From: Luteimonas sp. MC1750
Lineage (GTDB): Bacteria > Pseudomonadota > Gammaproteobacteria > Xanthomonadales > Xanthomonadaceae
Assembly: GCF_016615955.1 (NCBI RefSeq)
Contig: NZ_CP067113.1
Location: 868,001 to 932,000 of the forward strand
DNA: 64,000 nucleotides
Direction: 5' to 3'
The position numbers and the translations under genes were made by a program. Numbering within the stretch: the stretch's first letter is position 1; each line of letters begins with the position of its first letter. Under the pieces are notes generated by a model. That model did not search any database, had not been told where the DNA came from, and saw only the letters and a program-made list of their open reading frames with translations. This document shows, one piece after another, positions 10,302-21,561 of the stretch.

Positions 10302-11201
10302 ATGTTCGACACCGTCCCCTCGCTGGACTGCGGCGGCCGCGCGCTGCGGCTGGATCGCCCGCGGGTCATGGGAATCGTCAACGTGACGCCGGATTCGTTC
10401 TCGGACGGTGGCGACCACTTCGATCTGGATGCGGCGGTCGCCCACGGGCTGCGCCTGGCGGCCGAGGGCGCGGACATCCTCGACGTGGGCGGCGAGTCGA
10501 CGCGCCCGGGCTCCGAGGGCGTCGGTGCCGAGGAGGAGATCCGTCGCGTGGTCCCGGTAATCGAACGCCTGGTACGCGACACCGCGCTGCCGGTCAGCAT
10601 CGACACCTGGCGTCCCGAGGTGATGCGCGCGGCGGTGGCGGCCGGGGCCGGCATGATCAATGACATCCGCGCGCTGCGTGCCGAGGGCGCACTGGATGCG
10701 GCGGCCGAGTCGGGTGTTCCGGTCGTGCTGATGCACATGCTCGGCGAGCCGCGCTCGATGCAGGAGGCGCCGGAGTACGAGGACGTCGTCGGCGACGTGC
10801 ACCGCTTCCTGGCCGAGCGCATCTTTGCCGCCGAGATGGCCGGCATCCCGCGCAAGCGCATCGTCGCCGACCCCGGCTTCGGCTTCGGCAAGACCACGCA
10901 GCACAACGTCACCCTCCTGGCGCGCCTGGAGCGCTTCGTCGAACTCGGCGTGCCGGTGCTGGCGGGTCTGTCGCGCAAGCGCAGCATCGGCGAGCTCACC
11001 GGGCGGGAGGAGGCCAAGGCACGCGTGCACGGCTCGGTGGCCGCGCACCTGATCGCCGCGCAGCGCGGCGCCAGGCTGCTGCGCGTGCACGACGTCGCCG
11101 CCACGGTCGATGCGCTGCAGGTGCTGGCGGCGGTCGATGCGGTGCCGGTGCCGCGCACCACGCCCGCCGTGCCAACCGTGACCATCGACTGGCCCGCCTG
11201 A
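10302..11201 (+). CDS. folP: dihydropteroate synthase
   Basis: Folate-pathway enzyme that condenses p-aminobenzoate with dihydropterin pyrophosphate; it is the sulfonamide target. The 299-residue TIM-barrel protein has MGIVNVTPDSFSDGG near residue 23, the DVGGESTRPGS loop, the ADPGFGFGKTTQHN block and the final VHDVAATVDAL segment, all diagnostic. ATG 10302 follows a CAGGAG site and gives the family length; the open frame continues upstream through intergenic repeats but that part is not coding. In many proteobacteria folP directly follows ftsH; here they are split by the repeat-rich gap. Confidence 0.95.
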   Translation: MFDTVPSLDCGGRALRLDRPRVMGIVNVTPDSFSDGGDHFDLDAAVAHGLRLAAEGADILDVGGESTRPGSEGVGAEEEIRRVVPVIERLVRDTALPVSIDTWRPEVMRAAVAAGAGMINDIRALRAEGALDAAAESGVPVVLMHMLGEPRSMQEAPEYEDVVGDVHRFLAERIFAAEMAGIPRKRIVADPGFGFGKTTQHNVTLLARLERFVELGVPVLAGLSRKRSIGELTGREEAKARVHGSVAAHLIAAQRGARLLRVHDVAATVDALQVLAAVDAVPVPRTTPAVPTVTIDWPA

Positions 11202-11262
11202 CCGGGCGCTGGCGTACAGTTCCCCGCTCGTGCGCGCCCCATCCGGGGCCGGGGGACACAGG

Positions 11263-12750
11263 ATGACCGCGAGCCTGCCGCTGCTGGCGACCTTTTCCGG
11301 CTACCTGCTGCTGATGATCGGCATCGGGCTCTGGGCCTGGTACCGCACCCGCAGCTTCGACGATTACATCCTCGGCGGCCGCTCGCTGGGCAGCCTGGTG
11401 ACCGCGCTGTCGGCCGGCGCCTCGGACATGAGCGGCTGGCTGCTGATGGGCCTGCCCGGCGCCGCCTACCTGGGCGGCGTGTCCGAGGGCTGGATCGCGG
11501 TGGGCCTGGTGCTGGGCGCCTGGGCCAACTGGCACGTCGTCGCCGGCCCGCTGCGGGTCTACACCGAGCGCGCGAAGAATGCGCTCACGCTGCCCGACTA
11601 CTTCACCCACCGCTTCGAGGACCGCGCCCGCGTGCTGCGCGTGGTCTCGGCGCTGGTGATCCTGGTGTTCTTCGCGGTGTACTGCGCGTCCGGCATCGTC
11701 GCCGGCGCCAAGCTGTTCCAGGAAGTGTTCGGCGTGCCCTACGCGCAGGCGCTGTGGTGGGGCGCGGCGGCCACCATCGCCTATACCTTCATCGGCGGCT
11801 TCCTCGCGGTCAGCTGGACCGACACGGTGCAGGCCACGCTGATGATCTTCGCCCTGCTGCTGGTGCCGATCATGGTGATCGTGGGCGTGGGCGGCGTGGG
11901 CGAGGGGCTGGCGCTGGTGGAGCAGGTCGATCCCGCGCGCCTGGACTGGGTCGGCGCCGGCGGCGCGATCGCGGTGGTGTCGGCGCTGGCCTGGGGCCTC
12001 GGCTACTTCGGCCAGCCGCACATCCTGGCGCGCTTCATGGCGGCCGAATCGCTGGCCGCGATCCCGAAGGCGCGGCGCATCGGCATGACCTGGATGGTGC
12101 TGTGCCTGCTGGGCTCGGTCTCGGTGGGCCTGTTCGGCATCGCCTGGTACGCCGCCCATCCCGCCGACGCCGGTCCGGTCACTGCCGACGCCGAGCGCGT
12201 CTTCATCGCGCTGTCGCAGCAGCTGTTCAATCCCTGGATCGCCGGCGTGCTGCTGTCGGCGATCCTGGCCGCGATCATGAGCACGCTGTCGTGCCAGTTG
12301 CTGGTCTGCTCCAGCGCGCTGACCGAGGACTTCTACCGCGGCTTCCTGCGCCCGCAGGCCAGCCAGCGGGAGCTGGTGTGGTTCGGCCGCACGATGGTGC
12401 TGGCGGTCGCGCTGCTGGCGATCTTCATCGCCCGTGACCCGGACAGCCGCGTGCTGGGGCTCGTGGCCTACGCCTGGGCCGGTTTCGGAGCCGCGTTCGG
12501 GCCGGTGGTACTGCTGTCGCTCACCTGGGCGCGCATGACCCGCAACGGCGCGCTCGCCGGGGTCATCGCGGGTACCGCCACCGTGGTGCTGTGGAAGCAC
12601 ACCGGCAGCGCGCTGTACGAGATCGTCCCGGGCTTCCTCGCCGCCACCCTCACGATCGTCGCGGTCAGCCTGCTCGGCCGCGCGCCGTCGGACGCGGTGC
12701 AGGCCACGCACCGCGCGGTGCGCCGCGAGCTGAAGGACCATGGCTACTGA
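11263..12750 (+). CDS. putP: sodium/proline symporter
   Basis: Sodium:solute symporter family membrane protein of 495 residues with about 13 hydrophobic segments. The N-terminal [13 protein letters not shown], the [17 protein letters not shown] segment and the later [21 protein letters not shown] stretch match PutP-type sodium/proline carriers rather than other SSS members. I chose ATG 11263, after a GGGGGACACAGG site, because it begins just before the first helix; GTG 11230 would add an unlikely tail. The stop overlaps the miaA start by 11 bases. Confidence 0.9.
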   Translation: MTASLPLLATFSGYLLLMIGIGLWAWYRTRSFDDYILGGRSLGSLVTALSAGASDMSGWLLMGLPGAAYLGGVSEGWIAVGLVLGAWANWHVVAGPLRVYTERAKNALTLPDYFTHRFEDRARVLRVVSALVILVFFAVYCASGIVAGAKLFQEVFGVPYAQALWWGAAATIAYTFIGGFLAVSWTDTVQATLMIFALLLVPIMVIVGVGGVGEGLALVEQVDPARLDWVGAGGAIAVVSALAWGLGYFGQPHILARFMAAESLAAIPKARRIGMTWMVLCLLGSVSVGLFGIAWYAAHPADAGPVTADAERVFIALSQQLFNPWIAGVLLSAILAAIMSTLSCQLLVCSSALTEDFYRGFLRPQASQRELVWFGRTMVLAVALLAIFIARDPDSRVLGLVAYAWAGFGAAFGPVVLLSLTWARMTRNGALAGVIAGTATVVLWKHTGSALYEIVPGFLAATLTIVAVSLLGRAPSDAVQATHRAVRRELKDHGY

Positions 12751-13765
12751 GGACCGGCCCGGCACGGGGCGCGACGACCGCCGGCCCTGCGCCATCGCGC
12801 TGATGGGCCCGACGGCGTCGGGCAAGACCGCGCTGGCCCTGGACTGGGCGGAGCGCTTCGACGGCGAGATCGTCAGCGTCGACTCCGCCCTGGTCTACTG
12901 CGGCCTCGACATCGGGGCCGCCAAGCCCGACGCCGCCGAGCAGGCGCGCGCGCGCCACCACATGCTCGACCTGCGCGCGCCCTGGGAGACGTACTCGGCC
13001 GCCGACTTCGCCCGCGACGCGCGCACGGCCATCGACGGCATCGTCGCCCGCGGCCGCCTGCCGATCCTGGCCGGCGGCACCGGCCTGTACTTCCGCGCCC
13101 TGCTCGAAGGCCTGGCCGGAATGCCGGCCGCCGACGCCGAGGTGCGCGCGGCCATCGAGGCCGAAGCGCGCGCGCGTGGCTGGCCGGCCCTGCACGGCGA
13201 GCTGGCCGGCGTGGACCCCGCGGCCGCCGCGCGCATCGACCGCAACGATCCGCAGCGCATCCAGCGCGCGCTCGAGGTGTGGCGGATCAGCGGTCGTCCG
13301 ATCAGCGCCTGGCAGCACGATGCCGCGGCGACGCGGGCGCGCCTGCCGCTGCGCGTGCTGAAGCTGGTCGTGGCGCCCGCCGACCGCGCCGTGCTGCATG
13401 AGCGCATCGCGCGCCGCTTCGACGCGATGCTGGCGGCCGGCTTCCTCGACGAGGTGCGCGCGCTGCGCGCGCTGCCGGCACTGCAGGCGCATCCCGCGCC
13501 CCTCGACCTTCCGGCGATCCGTGCCGTCGGCTATCGCCAGGCCTGGGAATACCTCGACGGGCAGGGCAGCGCCGCCGCGTTCCGCGAGCGCGGCATCGCC
13601 GCCACCCGCCAGCTCGCCAAGCGCCAGGGCACCTGGCTGCGCGGCGAGCTCGACGCGCGCCGGTTCGACCCGGCCATGCAGTCCGCGGAGCTCGAGCGGG
13701 CGATCGGCGACTTCCTTGGCCGAGCTGCGACGCAGGGCCGGCCCACGCGCGCGCGGGTCGTATAA
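12740..13765 (+). CDS. miaA: tRNA dimethylallyltransferase
   Basis: Adds a dimethylallyl group to A37 of tRNAs reading U-starting codons, the first step to ms2i6A. The 341 residues include the P-loop GPTASGKT (23-30), the catalytic-site SVDSALVY block, the [14 protein letters not shown] motif and the [12 protein letters not shown] segment. It begins inside putP and precedes hfq, the widespread miaA-hfq-hflX order. A TATAAG sequence at 13761-13766, at the gene end, could serve as a -10 element for hfq. Confidence 0.95.
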   Translation: MATEDRPGTGRDDRRPCAIALMGPTASGKTALALDWAERFDGEIVSVDSALVYCGLDIGAAKPDAAEQARARHHMLDLRAPWETYSAADFARDARTAIDGIVARGRLPILAGGTGLYFRALLEGLAGMPAADAEVRAAIEAEARARGWPALHGELAGVDPAAAARIDRNDPQRIQRALEVWRISGRPISAWQHDAAATRARLPLRVLKLVVAPADRAVLHERIARRFDAMLAAGFLDEVRALRALPALQAHPAPLDLPAIRAVGYRQAWEYLDGQGSAAAFRERGIAATRQLAKRQGTWLRGELDARRFDPAMQSAELERAIGDFLGRAATQGRPTRARVV

Positions 13766-13852
13766 GATCATCCGGCCGCCACGGGGAGTGGCACGGCGGC
13801 GCGGCCCGGGGTCGCTGCATCCATAACAACAACAATCAGCTGGGGAACATTG

Positions 13853-14137
13853 ATGTCCAAGGGACAGTCCTTGCAGGATCCTTTCCTGAACGCGCTGCGC
13901 CGCGAACGCGTGCCGGTGTCGATCTATCTCGTCAACGGCATCAAGCTGCAGGGGACGATCGAGTCCTTCGACCAGTTCGTGGTGCTGCTGCGCAACACCG
14001 TCAGCCAGATGGTCTACAAGCACGCGATCTCGACCGTGGTGCCGGCGCGCAACGTGCGCGTGGGCCCGGGCGGCGGCGTCGTGCAGGCTGCGGATGAACC
14101 GCACGCCGCGGCCGAAGGGGCCGACGAGGCCGAGTGA
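13853..14137 (+). CDS. hfq: RNA chaperone Hfq
   Basis: Hexameric Sm-like RNA chaperone that pairs small RNAs with mRNAs. The 94 residues hold the Sm1 motif ([20 protein letters not shown], then [14 protein letters not shown]) and the Sm2 motif YKHAIST, followed by a short acidic, alanine-rich tail (EAE ending) shorter than in E. coli. ATG 13853 lies 7 bases after a TGGGGA ribosome site; the TTG one codon earlier is not needed. An AT-rich AACAACAACAAT tract in the leader could keep the start region unstructured. Confidence 0.96.
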   Translation: MSKGQSLQDPFLNALRRERVPVSIYLVNGIKLQGTIESFDQFVVLLRNTVSQMVYKHAISTVVPARNVRVGPGGGVVQAADEPHAAAEGADEAE

Positions 14138-14196
14138 CGCTTGCGTCGGCCGCCTGCGCCCCCATCTCGGGGCCATGACCCGATGCCGACGACCGA

Positions 14197-15516
14197 ATGC
14201 CCACCGAGCTGTTTGAACGTTCCCGCAAGGGCGAGCACGCGCTGCTGATCCAGCCGCACCGCGGCGGCCCGCCGGATGAAGGCGCGCTGGAGGAGTTCGC
14301 CGAGCTCGCCCGCTCGGCCGGCGCCACCGTTGCCCACGTCATGCCGGCGCGCATCGACCGCCCGAATCCCGCCACCCTGCTGGGCAGCGGCAAGCTCGAG
14401 GAGATCAAGGCCGCGGCCGATGCCACCGGCGCCGACCTGGTGCTGGTCAACCATCCGCTGTCGCCCGGCCAGGAGCGCAACCTCGAGAAGCTGCTCGAGC
14501 GCCGCGTGGTCGACCGCACCGGGCTGATCCTCGACATCTTCGCCCAGCGCGCCCGCAGCCACGAAGGCAAGCTGCAGGTCGAACTGGCCCAGCTCAAGCA
14601 CATGGCCACGCGTCTGGTCCGCGGCTGGAGCCATCTGGACAGCCAGCGCGGCGGTGCCATCGGCCTGCGCGGCCCCGGCGAGACCCAGCTCGAGACCGAC
14701 CGCCGGCTGCTGCAGAAGCGCGTCGAACAGCTGCAGGCGCGGCTGGCGAAGGTCGAGGTGCAGCGCACCCAGATGCGCCGCGCCCGCGTGCGCAGCGAGC
14801 TGCCGCGCGTGGCCCTGGTCGGCTACACCAACGCCGGCAAGTCGACGCTGTTCAATGCCCTGACCGGCGCCGACGCCTACGCCGCCGACCAGCTGTTCGC
14901 GACGCTCGACCCCACGGTGCGCAAGATCACCCTGCCGGGCGGCTACGTGGTGCTGGCCGATACCGTCGGCTTCGTGCGCGACCTGCCGCATGAGCTGGTG
15001 GCCGCCTTCCGGTCGACCCTGAGCGAGGCCCGCGAGGCTGACCTGCTGGTGCACCTGATCGACGCCTCCGACCCGCTGCGCGACGAACGCGTGGCCCAGG
15101 TCGACGAGGTGCTGACCGAGATCGGCGCCGGCGACATCCCGCAGCTGCTGGTCTACAACAAGATCGACCGCCTGGGCGTGCCCGCGCGCCACGACCGCCC
15201 GCACGATGGCGACCACGCCGACGAGACCGCCGTGCGCGAGCGGGTCTGGGTCTCGGCGCGCGATCGCGAAGGCCTCGACCTGCTGCGCGAGGCGCTGGCC
15301 AGGCGCCTGGGCCTGCGCCGGCTGCAGGCCGAGTTGCGCCTGTCGCCGGATGCCGGACGCCTGCGCGCCCGCCTGCACGAGGTCGACGCGATCCGCGGCG
15401 AAGCCCACGACGAGGACGGCTGGACGCTCGACATCGACCTGCCGCTCAGCGATGCGAGGCGGCTCGCCGCCCAGGACGACGGCGCGCCGCTGCGCGCGCT
15501 GCTGCCCGCGGAGTAA
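14197..15516 (+). CDS. hflX: ribosome-associated GTPase HflX
   Basis: GTPase that binds the 50S subunit and splits stalled ribosomes. The 439-residue protein has an N-terminal HflX domain with HVMPARIDRPNPATLLGSGK and NHPLSPGQERNLEKLL, a coiled region with GPGETQLETDRRLL, the G1 loop GYTNAGKSTLFN (from about residue 208), a DTVGFVRDLPHELVAAF switch II block, and the NKID G4 motif. It lies about 60 bases after hfq, the usual location, and is probably co-transcribed with it. Confidence 0.95.
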   Translation: MPTELFERSRKGEHALLIQPHRGGPPDEGALEEFAELARSAGATVAHVMPARIDRPNPATLLGSGKLEEIKAAADATGADLVLVNHPLSPGQERNLEKLLERRVVDRTGLILDIFAQRARSHEGKLQVELAQLKHMATRLVRGWSHLDSQRGGAIGLRGPGETQLETDRRLLQKRVEQLQARLAKVEVQRTQMRRARVRSELPRVALVGYTNAGKSTLFNALTGADAYAADQLFATLDPTVRKITLPGGYVVLADTVGFVRDLPHELVAAFRSTLSEAREADLLVHLIDASDPLRDERVAQVDEVLTEIGAGDIPQLLVYNKIDRLGVPARHDRPHDGDHADETAVRERVWVSARDREGLDLLREALARRLGLRRLQAELRLSPDAGRLRARLHEVDAIRGEAHDEDGWTLDIDLPLSDARRLAAQDDGAPLRALLPAE

Positions 15517-15612
15517 GCGCGGGCGATGCGGCCGGACCGCGGCGCCCGCACCTTGTAGAATGCCCCTTCGTCGCCGGTCCCCCGGTGGCGGGATCCCCAG
15601 ACTGGAGCCAGC

Positions 15613-16764
15613 ATGGCCTGGAACATCCCCGGCAAGAACAACGATGACCGCGGTTCGGGCCGCGACGGCGGCAACAACGGCCGCCAGAATCCGTGGCCTC
15701 CGCGCCGCAGCAGCGGCGGTGGCCGTGGCCGCGGGCCGTTCGACGGCCTGGTCGACCAGCTCCGCGGCCTGTTCGGCGGCGCCGGCGGTGGCGGCCATCC
15801 GCTGCGCTGGATCGGCATCGCACTGGCGCTGTGGCTGGCCTTCAACTGCTTCGTGCTGGTCGGCGAGCAGGATCGCGGCGTGGTGCTGCGCTTCGGCAAG
15901 TTCTCGCGGGTCATGCAGCCCGGGCCAAACTTCAAGCTGCCGTGGCCGATCGAGCGCGTCACCAAGCTCAACACCACCGGCGTGCGGACCTTCAGCAACG
16001 CGCTGCCGGTGCTGACCCGCGACGAGAACATCGTCACCGTCTCGTTCAACGTGCAGTACCGCATCAGCGACCCGGAGATGTACCTGTTCGGCTCGCGCGA
16101 CGCCGACCGCGTGCTCGAGCAGGTGGCCCAGAGCGCCGTGCGCGAGCAGATCGGCCGCGCCAACCTCGACTCCGCGCTCAACGCGCGTGGCCCGCTGTCG
16201 GCGGCCGCCGCGACCTCGCTGCAGGCCTCGCTCGAGACCTACCGCACCGGCCTGATCGTCACCGAGCTGAGCCTGCAGGACGCGCGTCCGCCGGAAGAGG
16301 TCAAGCCGGCGTTCGACGAGGTCAACAGCGCCCAGCAGATGAACGAGCGCCTGGTGAACGAGGCCCGCGCCTATGCCGCGCGCATCGTCCCCGAGGCCCG
16401 CGGCCAGGCCCAGCGCGTGCGCACCACCGCCGAGGGCTACAAGACCGCGTCGGTCGCCAACGCCAGCGGTGACGCGCAGCGCTTCAGCCTGCTGGTCGAC
16501 GAGTACAAGAAGGCCCCCGACGTCACCCGCAAGCGCCTGTGGCTGGAAACCGTCGAGGACGTGCTGGCCGAGAACCGCACCGTGATCGGCGGCGACGGTC
16601 GCCAGCTGATCTACGTGCCGATGGCCGGCCAGGGCGCCGGCGCGCAGCCGCTGCTGACCCCCGACATGGTCGCGCCCGCGGCTGACGCCCGCGAGTCCGA
16701 GGCCGTCGTGCCCGCCGCCTCCAGCAACCTGCCGCGCCCGCCGCGCGAGGGAGCCTCCCGCTAA
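15613..16764 (+). CDS. hflK: FtsH protease activity modulator HflK
   Basis: SPFH/band-7 protein that, with HflC, forms a large periplasmic cage around FtsH and limits its proteolysis. The 383 residues start with a glycine/arginine-rich cytosolic tail, then one transmembrane helix (about 73-90), then the band-7 domain (VGEQDRGVVLRFGKF, QYRISDPEMYLF) and a long helical region with EARGQAQRVRTTAEGY. A TAGAAT sequence near 15556 in the 96-base gap after hflX could be its -10 element. Its stop TAA shares one base with the hflC ATG. Confidence 0.95.
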   Translation: MAWNIPGKNNDDRGSGRDGGNNGRQNPWPPRRSSGGGRGRGPFDGLVDQLRGLFGGAGGGGHPLRWIGIALALWLAFNCFVLVGEQDRGVVLRFGKFSRVMQPGPNFKLPWPIERVTKLNTTGVRTFSNALPVLTRDENIVTVSFNVQYRISDPEMYLFGSRDADRVLEQVAQSAVREQIGRANLDSALNARGPLSAAAATSLQASLETYRTGLIVTELSLQDARPPEEVKPAFDEVNSAQQMNERLVNEARAYAARIVPEARGQAQRVRTTAEGYKTASVANASGDAQRFSLLVDEYKKAPDVTRKRLWLETVEDVLAENRTVIGGDGRQLIYVPMAGQGAGAQPLLTPDMVAPAADARESEAVVPAASSNLPRPPREGASR

Positions 16765-17627
16765 TGAAGCCGCAACTGATCATCCCCGTCATCCTGGTCG
16801 TGCTGCTGGGTCTCCTGGGCTCGATGTTCGTGGTCCGCGAAGGCCAAGTCGGCCTGGTGCTGAACCTGGGCCGCGTCGCGCGCACCGACCTCGGCCCCGG
16901 CCTGCACTTCAAGATCCCGCTGGTGGAAAGCGCGCGGGTCTTCGACCGCCGCTTCACCGCCAACGAGTTCCCGCCCGAGCGTTCGCTGACTTCCGAGCGC
17001 AAGGACGTGAGCGTGGACTTCGTCGCCATCGGCTTCATCGTCGACGCCGCGGACTTCTACCGCGCCACCGGCGGCAACGAGGAGCTGGTGACCGCGCGCC
17101 TGGCGCCGATCATCAAGGAATCGCTGCGCAACGAGATCAACTCGCAGACCCTGACCGAGCTGGTCTCGGGCAACCGCGCCGAGCTGATCGACCGCCAGCT
17201 GCCGGGCATCAACGAGGGCGCCAAGACGCTGGGCATGCAGGTGGTCGACATCCGCTTCAAGCAGATCGACCTGCCCACCGACAGCGACGTGATCAGCCAG
17301 GTCTACGACCGCATGCGCGCCGAGCGCCGCCAGGTGGCCGCCGCGCTGCGCGCCGAGGGCGAGGAGCAGGCGCGGATCGTGCGCGCCGAGGCCGACCGCG
17401 AGCAGACCGTGCTGCTGGCCGAGGCCGAGCGCGACGCCCAGGTGCTGCGAGGCGAGGGCGACGCCGAGGCCGCGCGCATCTACGCCGAGGCCGCGAACCG
17501 CGATCCCGCCTTCTTCGCCTTCCAGCGCAGCCTGAACGCGTACCGCCGTTCGTTCGCGTCCGGCGACGCCGTGGTGGTGCTGGAGCGCAACGACCCGTTC
17601 CTGCAGTACCTGCGCAGCGACCGCTGA
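16764..17627 (+). CDS. hflC: FtsH protease activity modulator HflC
   Basis: Partner of HflK, 287 residues. It has an N-terminal signal-anchor helix (about residues 4-24, IIPVILVVLLGLLGSMFVV), the band-7 domain beginning VREGQVGLVLNLGR, and the helical ERRQVAAALRAEGEEQARIVRAE segment typical of HflC. One-base overlap with hflK (TAATG) implies translational coupling and equal expression. The C-terminal FALQRS-like region (FFAFQRSLNAYRRSF) matches the family. Confidence 0.95.
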   Translation: MKPQLIIPVILVVLLGLLGSMFVVREGQVGLVLNLGRVARTDLGPGLHFKIPLVESARVFDRRFTANEFPPERSLTSERKDVSVDFVAIGFIVDAADFYRATGGNEELVTARLAPIIKESLRNEINSQTLTELVSGNRAELIDRQLPGINEGAKTLGMQVVDIRFKQIDLPTDSDVISQVYDRMRAERRQVAAALRAEGEEQARIVRAEADREQTVLLAEAERDAQVLRGEGDAEAARIYAEAANRDPAFFAFQRSLNAYRRSFASGDAVVVLERNDPFLQYLRSDR

Positions 17628-17643
17628 GCGGGAGTGCGCGCGG

Positions 17644-19150
<1,507 letters not shown>

Positions 19151-19250
19151 TCGACCCCCGCCGGGCGCCGCATACGGTGTCCGGTGGTGGACCACCCGCG
19201 CACGGGCGGCTCACGCGACGGGCACGGTGCGGCTGGTCCACTGCCGGGCC

Positions 19251-20231
19251 ATGTCCACCCCCGACCGCCTGACCGGATCCCGCGCCTGCCTGGAGGCGCG
19301 CGCGCGCGCGCGCCTGCGCGGCGACGCGGCGCTGCCGCTGCCCGGCGGCGGCGCGACCCTTGCGCGCTGGCAGGCCCTGGCCGCCCTGGGCGCGGACGAC
19401 CTGCCGTTGGCCAAGGTCCTGGAGGCACACCACGACGCGCTGGCGATCCTTGCCGGACTGGGCGCGGCGCCCGCGAACGGCAGCGACCTCCTCGCGGTGT
19501 GGGCGGCGGAAGGGCCAGGATCGACGGTGGCGGTGGACCAGGGCGCGGACCGACCGCGGCTGACCGGCCGCAAGTCCTGGTGCTCGGGCGCGCGCTTCGT
19601 CGATGCGGCGCTCGTCACCGTCGTCGATGGCGATGCGCGGCAGCTGGTTCTGGTCGGGCTGGACCAGCCCGGGGTGCATGTTGGCGACTCCGGCTGGGAA
19701 GCGGTCGGCATGGCCGCGATCGAAAGCGGTCCGGTGGACTTCGACGGCGTGGCCTGCCTGCGCGTCGGCGCGCATGGCGCCTACCTGGACCGGCCGGGCT
19801 TCTGGCACGGCGGTGCCGGCGTCGCGGCATGCTGGTTCGGTGCCGCGGTCGCGATCGCGCAGCGCATGGCGGAACCGCAGCGCGTGGCGCGCGACCCGCA
19901 CCTGGCCGCGGCGCTGGGGCGTGTCGACATGGCACTGGCCGGAGCCGCCGCGCTGCTGCGCGAGCTCTCGGCGCGCATCGATGCCGAACCGCTGCTGCCG
20001 CATCGCCGCGAGGTGGTGCGGCTGCGCTCGGTGGTCGAACGCGCCTGCCACGAAGTGCTCGATGCGGCGGCGCGCAGCCTTGGACCCGGACCGCTGTGCA
20101 GGGACGGCGAACATGCGCAGCGCTGCGCCGACCTCGCGGTGTTCGTGCGCCAGAGCCATGCCGACCGCGACTGGGCGGCGCTGGGCGCGGAGGTCGCCGC
20201 CATCGACGCGGAGGTACGATGGCCGCTGTAG
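19251..20231 (+). CDS. acyl-CoA dehydrogenase-like flavoprotein, first gene of a four-gene operon
   Basis: A 326-residue protein, shorter than the about 380 usual for acyl-CoA dehydrogenases. The middle segment GRKSWCSGARFVDAALVTV resembles the beta-domain block of the superfamily, and the C-terminal half is helical with EVLDAAARSLGPGPLC resembling the closing motif. The N-terminal helical domain seems shortened, and I cannot identify a catalytic glutamate. A superfamily member acting on a carrier-bound or unusual substrate is possible. GC-rich alternating CG runs occur at 19295-19315. The next gene starts inside its end (13-base overlap), so it is coupled with the deacetylase, methyltransferase and glycosyltransferase. 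Confidence 0.7.
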   Translation: MSTPDRLTGSRACLEARARARLRGDAALPLPGGGATLARWQALAALGADDLPLAKVLEAHHDALAILAGLGAAPANGSDLLAVWAAEGPGSTVAVDQGADRPRLTGRKSWCSGARFVDAALVTVVDGDARQLVLVGLDQPGVHVGDSGWEAVGMAAIESGPVDFDGVACLRVGAHGAYLDRPGFWHGGAGVAACWFGAAVAIAQRMAEPQRVARDPHLAAALGRVDMALAGAAALLRELSARIDAEPLLPHRREVVRLRSVVERACHEVLDAAARSLGPGPLCRDGEHAQRCADLAVFVRQSHADRDWAALGAEVAAIDAEVRWPL

Positions 20232-20968
20232 CGCCGCCGCGGATCCATGGCGAGGGCCGGCCCGAGGCGGCCTGGCGCGCGGCGCCGTGGCTTGCCGCGC
20301 TGCCCCTCAAGTCGCCGCGCGAGGTGCTGGACGGCTGCCGGCGACTGGTCCTGCTTTCGCCGCACCCGGACGACGAAACCCTGGCCTGCGGCGGCCTGAT
20401 GCGCGCCGCGCGCGGTGCGGCCGTCGACGTCCACCTGGTGGCGGTGACCGACGGGGAGGCCTGCTACCCCGGCAGCGCGGAGTGGCCCGTCGAGCGCCTG
20501 CGCGAGGTGCGCCCGCGCGAGGTCGAGCAGGCGTTGGCGGTCCTGGGGCTGCGGGCCCGGATCCAGCGCCTGGGGATTCCGGACGGCGGGATCGGCGCGC
20601 ACCGCCGCGTGCTCGAGGCTGCGCTGCGGCGCCTGCTGCACCCGGGCGACCTCGTGCTTGCGCCGTGGGAGCACGATGGCCATCCCGACCACGACGCGGT
20701 GGGGCATGCGGCGCTTGCGGCGGCGAGGTCGCCCGGCATCCGCCTGCTGCGCTATCCGGTATGGGCCTGGCACTGGCTGGAGCCGGATACCGACGAACCC
20801 CCGTTCACCGCCTTCCGGCTGCCGCTGGACCCGGACACCGCGGCGTGCAAGCGACGTGCGATCGCCCGTTTCGCCTCGCAGACCGAAACGGGCGAGGCGG
20901 GCGGGGCGATCCTTCCGCCGCACGTGCTGGAGCGCTTCCGCCGCCCGTTCGAGGTCTACCTGCCATGA
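20219..20968 (+). CDS. PIG-L/LmbE family N-deacetylase
   Basis: A 249-residue zinc-dependent deacetylase of the PIG-L family, which removes acetyl groups from N-acetylglucosamine-type sugars (MshB, BshB and PIG-L are known examples). The family motif HPDDE is at residues 49-53 in LSPHPDDETLACGG, and the later metal ligand is in EHDGHPDHDAVGH (about 155-163). The actual substrate is unknown. ATG 20219 follows GCGGAGG and overlaps the previous gene by 13 bases; its stop overlaps the methyltransferase start by 4 bases (ATGA). Confidence 0.88.
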   Translation: MAAVAPPRIHGEGRPEAAWRAAPWLAALPLKSPREVLDGCRRLVLLSPHPDDETLACGGLMRAARGAAVDVHLVAVTDGEACYPGSAEWPVERLREVRPREVEQALAVLGLRARIQRLGIPDGGIGAHRRVLEAALRRLLHPGDLVLAPWEHDGHPDHDAVGHAALAAARSPGIRLLRYPVWAWHWLEPDTDEPPFTAFRLPLDPDTAACKRRAIARFASQTETGEAGGAILPPHVLERFRRPFEVYLP

Positions 20969-21561
20969 CCCGCGCGCAGGACATCGACCAGGTGTGGCGG
21001 GAGGGCGACGATCCCTACGGCTACCGGACGCGCTGGTACGAGGCGCGCAAACGCGCATTGCTGCTCGCCGTACTGCCGCGCCCGACGTTCGGCCGCGCCT
21101 GGGAAATCGGCTGCGCCAATGGCGAACTGACCCGCGGACTCGCCCCTCGTTGCGCGTCCCTGCTGGGCACCGACATGCATCCGCGCGCGGTCGCCGCTGC
21201 GCGCCGGCGCTGCGCGGGCGTCGGCAACGTCGACATCCAGCGGATGGAGCAGCCGGCCGCGTGGCCGGTCGGCCGGTTCGACCTGATCATCGTCGGCGAG
21301 ATGGGCTACTACCTCGACCCGGGGGAGCTGGCGCCGTTCGCCCGACAGGTCGGCGAGCGTCTCGCGCCCGGGGCGATGCTGGCGGCCTGCCACTGGCTGG
21401 CGGAGTTCGACGCCCGCCGCAGCGGCACGGCCGAGGTGCATGCGCAGCTGGCGGCGATCCGGGGGCTCGACTGCATCGCGCACTACCGGGACGCCGACTT
21501 CGTCCTTGACTGCTGGAGCAGCGACCGCGTGTCGGTAGCGCAGCGCGAGGGCTTGCGGTGA
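20965..21561 (+). CDS. NodS-like SAM-dependent methyltransferase
   Basis: A 198-residue class I SAM methyltransferase. The SAM loop is EIGCANG (47-53), followed by the acidic LLGTDMHPRAV end of strand 2 and FDLIIVGEMGYYL at strand 4. The YEARKRALLLAVLP and GEMGYYL stretches resemble the NodS family, whose founding member N-methylates the de-acetylated sugar of Nod factors. With a deacetylase just upstream and a glycosyltransferase just downstream, a similar N-methylation is an attractive but unproven idea. It overlaps both neighbours by four bases. Confidence 0.82.
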   Translation: MTRAQDIDQVWREGDDPYGYRTRWYEARKRALLLAVLPRPTFGRAWEIGCANGELTRGLAPRCASLLGTDMHPRAVAAARRRCAGVGNVDIQRMEQPAAWPVGRFDLIIVGEMGYYLDPGELAPFARQVGERLAPGAMLAACHWLAEFDARRSGTAEVHAQLAAIRGLDCIAHYRDADFVLDCWSSDRVSVAQREGLR